Positions 61,064 through 64,000 of a stretch of 64,000 nucleotides of DNA are shown here, in pieces (position 1 is the first letter of the stretch; each line of letters starts with the position of its first letter). Made by a program: the position numbers and the translations under genes. The notes below the pieces were generated by a model. That model worked only from the letters and a program-made list of their open reading frames with translations, made no database searches and had not been told where the DNA came from. Origin of the DNA: Mansonella perstans (taxonomy: Eukaryota > Nematoda > Chromadorea > Rhabditida > Onchocercidae); the NCBI GenBank assembly GCA_037074765.1, contig JBAMDO010000022.1, positions 248,001 through 312,000 of the forward strand. The letters are read 5' to 3'.

Positions 61064-64000
61064 CTACCAACCAGGCATTCTGGATATGGAAAAAGCATTA
61101 CACTGAATTATGAAATGATGGATTTAAATTTATTATTTCCGTAAACCATACGTTGATAAAACCATCTCAGAGTTACAACAATTACGATTTAAAAACTTAC
61201 ATCGATTTCCAAGAGTTCCATTGATGCTTCGAATACACAGTCACTGATCTTTTTCTGTACTATTAAGCCAAGTCGCGGATTTCGATACGAAATTGCTCGT
61301 ACTTTTTTTTCCACAAACTGACCTGAAACAGATTTTGAAGAAATATAAGGAACGATTAAAAAAGCAGCGAAAAGACAATAAAATATTTTAGTTTAGGAAT
61401 TAAATTATTCAAAACAAGTAAACTGGTAATTTGAAGAGCTGAAAAATCTGATTTAAATGGATTGAAAACTGCACCCAAAAGAGTAAATTCGTCGATTATT
61501 TCGCGCCCAGTCTTCCTGTCAATACCATGTGCAATTTGTAATGCACTAGAACGCCTTTTTGAACCAATAACTGGTGGACAAGTAGCATCTGGCTTTACTG
61601 TAAGTTAAAGGAAAATCATGGCAACTAGTTTTATTGTAGTTAAGAAATGCAATTCACTATTGCTCAAAAAGTAACACATTCTACCAACCAGAGAATAAAA
61701 AGTTAGCTTTTTATTCTCTTTCAGTTTGTGTGTTTTTTTGTTTAGGATTTTTGTTGCATCTACTCTTAGAATAAGATTTCATGCTAGCCTATTTCTACAC
61801 CGAATTTTCACTTATTTCGCGCTTATCAAAACCCTTTTTACTTTTATATACAATGATATAAAATACACGAATAATGGTATATAATTTGTTTTGATCACTT
61901 CTTATCTTACAAGTTAACATGATTCAAATCAAATTTAAATTAAAATACATATTTATAAAAAAAAAAACAATGAACCATCATGATTTGATGATTCGTCACC
62001 ATTATTGATTCGAAATGAGTTATCGCTAAATTGTTCTGCTTTTGAGACCGCTTCAATCGTGCGTTCGATGTTTGCCAACCGTTCAATGTTTGCCAGGGCT
62101 TCGTTAGTCTGATCAACCGAATTGTACGGATTTCCAGCCGTACTTGGACTACATGTTATGGTTACGGTACTTGTTACAGGATATAAACCACCATCTGTTT
62201 TGGATGGATAAATGGCATATGTAGACTGCTGATCGCCTTCTTTACGTTCCTGTGACATCAAGGCACCTGGTGTTGAATATGGTCGTTGTTGCTGGACGTT
62301 TCGATCGTCCAGTAGGAACGAATTATACAAGTAGCTCCTGAAAAGTAATTCTAAATAAATTTTAATTCAAAGGATTTAATCTTGAAAAAATGAGAACAGA
62401 TTAGTTTACGCATAAAAAATAGTGCTAATGTATTATTGGTAATACTGCAACACCATATACAATAACAGACTTTATTTTCGAGGATGAAAGGATCAAAGTA
62501 CAGTGAACGAAAAGAAAACACAAGTAATGAACTTCATTGTAAATTTTGAACTATAGTTCAGAAATTTAAGATTCAATTTAAGATTCAAGGAATACTTAGG
62601 AAAGTGATTAAAGGAAAAAGCCGCTAGCTCTTAGATCAATTCAACAAATCAAAATGATTGCCATCAAATTTTTCTACTTATTACCTAAGCAATTGTTATT
62701 TATCTATCTATCCACATCTAAAAGATGTCCTTTACTTCTCACACATTTCACTGAACAGATTGACGATGCTCTTTCTAAAACTTACCTTAAATTTTATCTA
62801 AATTCAATACCAAAACATTTCTTTCCTGCAAGAAGAAATTAAATTAGAAACGAAGAATGAACGCTACTGCTATAGAATGTAAAGTGCGGAATATAGCTTC
62901 CTTATTTTAAGTTGTACAAATTCAATTCTAACAAATCCCGAAGATTGTAAATAAATAGGAGAACGATATCCGCGCAATGCTGAAACCGGAAAAACTGAGA
63001 CCGAAAATCATACAACCAAGTATCGGACTAGAATGATGTGTGTTACAACTGTGGGACACTATGCAATTACTCGTTTCCGAAATAACCGATATCTTGGAGA
63101 TCAAAAAATGATTTCCGGCAGAATAATTAATAACAATCAATAAATTGTGGCAAATCCTAGAAGCTTCTAGTAAGACCAGATTTAAACAATCAAAAAATCG
63201 ATTTGAATGAGATTAGATTTTCAGAAATATTTTTAAAGAGTTAAAACAATTACATTGAAGAAGTTCTGATTGACTTTTATACAATAGAAATTCATCCTAT
63301 TTCTTTTAGCCAAAAAAAAAGCATTTCAAATCTTACATTTATATTTCTCATTCATTTATAATCTTCTTCTTTACTTTTATTTATTTAAAAAGTATTAATT
63401 CTTAAAGAATAATTTATTTAATTAATTCATTTGTTAACTTTCTTAATGAAATGTCACTTGGAAAATTTAATGCAAAAACAATTTCAAGTGATGTTTGTAA
63501 ATAATGAAATAATCATTACTGACTTATAAGTCAAGAATTTCATCGCATTAAAAATTTCGAATTGAATTTTTAAATAAATTTCATGTGACACATCATCTGA
63601 TACTAACATTTTCATAATTTTAATTGGAAAATAAATTATGATTGTTGTTAGACTATCATAAATAACTATTATACAACTCTGTATTGCAAATTGTCTTGCC
63701 TTAAAATAATTCTGTCTCTATTTGCTAAATAATATTTAGAAATTTACATCTAATTTATGAAATACACAATGGCCTATCATATCAATGCAATTTCTTTTTT
63801 CCAAGATAAAACTAAATTAACAGTTCAATAGCTCAACACATTTCTAGTGATTAAGTCAAATTAAACAGATCAATATATTTTTAGTGATTGAGTCAATTCA
63901 AAAAAAAAAAAAAAAATGATATAATTTTAGGAACAAAATTTTTGTTTGTTATTTTTCACAACTTACATTGTATCATTTGCTTCAGCAATATCAGTAGCAT
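61064..64000 (-). CDS. 3' part of an unrecognised gene running off the right edge
   Basis: The exons are 63967-64000 (cut by the window edge), 61976-62337, 61424-61597, 61201-61322 and probably 61064-61102. Phases fit: the first junction makes NDTM then SYLYNSF, the next NHD then VKPDATC. The largest exon is polar and low in hydrophobics (Ser/Thr/Asn/Gln-rich, with YAIYPSKTDGG and TSTVTITCSP), so it is probably disordered. The third has SKRRSSALQIAHGIDRKTGR and EIIDEFTLLGAVFNPF. The fourth has QFVEKKVRAISYRNPRLGL and ISDCVFEASMELLEID. The third exon could also end at an earlier in-phase donor (TTTTGG then GTGCAG). If the strong GTAAGT donor at 61200 is not used, the protein ends four codons later, VSF then stop. 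No family is recognised and no membrane segment is visible. The exon structure is well supported; the function is not. Confidence 0.65.

Noticed and set aside
1..64000. CRISPR arrays, insertion sequences, operons of bacterial type, or viral genes
   Set aside because: The direct repeats lack the unit and spacer regularity of CRISPR arrays, no transposase or viral frame was seen, and the genes are spliced eukaryotic genes.

Overview
This is AT-rich eukaryotic chromosomal DNA, most probably from a nematode and possibly a filarial-type one. The evidence is split genes with short T-rich introns, mostly TTTTCAG-like acceptors, an ATG directly after such an acceptor (a likely spliced-leader site), a eukaryotic tRNA-Asp, and abundant microsatellites and minisatellites. 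The species assignment is inference. Nothing looks bacterial, viral or organellar.

Layout. 1-10.8 kb: repeat-rich intergenic DNA. 10.8-12.8 kb (minus): the last four exons of an unrecognised gene with phase-consistent splicing. 12.8-41.3 kb: a gene-poor desert holding tRNA-Asp(GTC) at 22.3 kb, many micro- and minisatellites, and a doubtful frameshifted CTR-type copper transporter fragment at 18.5-18.9 kb. 41.36-43.27 kb (plus): a four-exon gene for a 124-residue protein very rich in Tyr and Trp. 45.18-57.17 kb (minus): a complete 28-exon gene for VPS15 (PIK3R4), the pseudokinase/HEAT/WD40 scaffold of class III PI3-kinase; all exon phases agree and the model gives 1,352 residues. 58.33-58.60 kb (plus): a possible 72-residue two-exon gene. 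58.75-60.74 kb (plus): a four-exon acyl-CoA-binding protein gene, 116 residues. 61.06-64.0 kb (minus): the 3' end of an unrecognised gene that runs off the window.

The genes do not form a functional cluster. VPS15 belongs to autophagy and endosome traffic; the acyl-CoA-binding protein belongs to acyl-CoA handling. VPS15 and the small gene at 58.33 kb are divergent and share a 1.16 kb spacer. The acyl-CoA-binding gene and the right-edge gene are convergent, about 0.33 kb apart. I found no convincing new biological system. The best leads are the Tyr/Trp-rich protein, the two unrecognised minus-strand genes, the optional VPS15 C-terminus, and several structured repeats.
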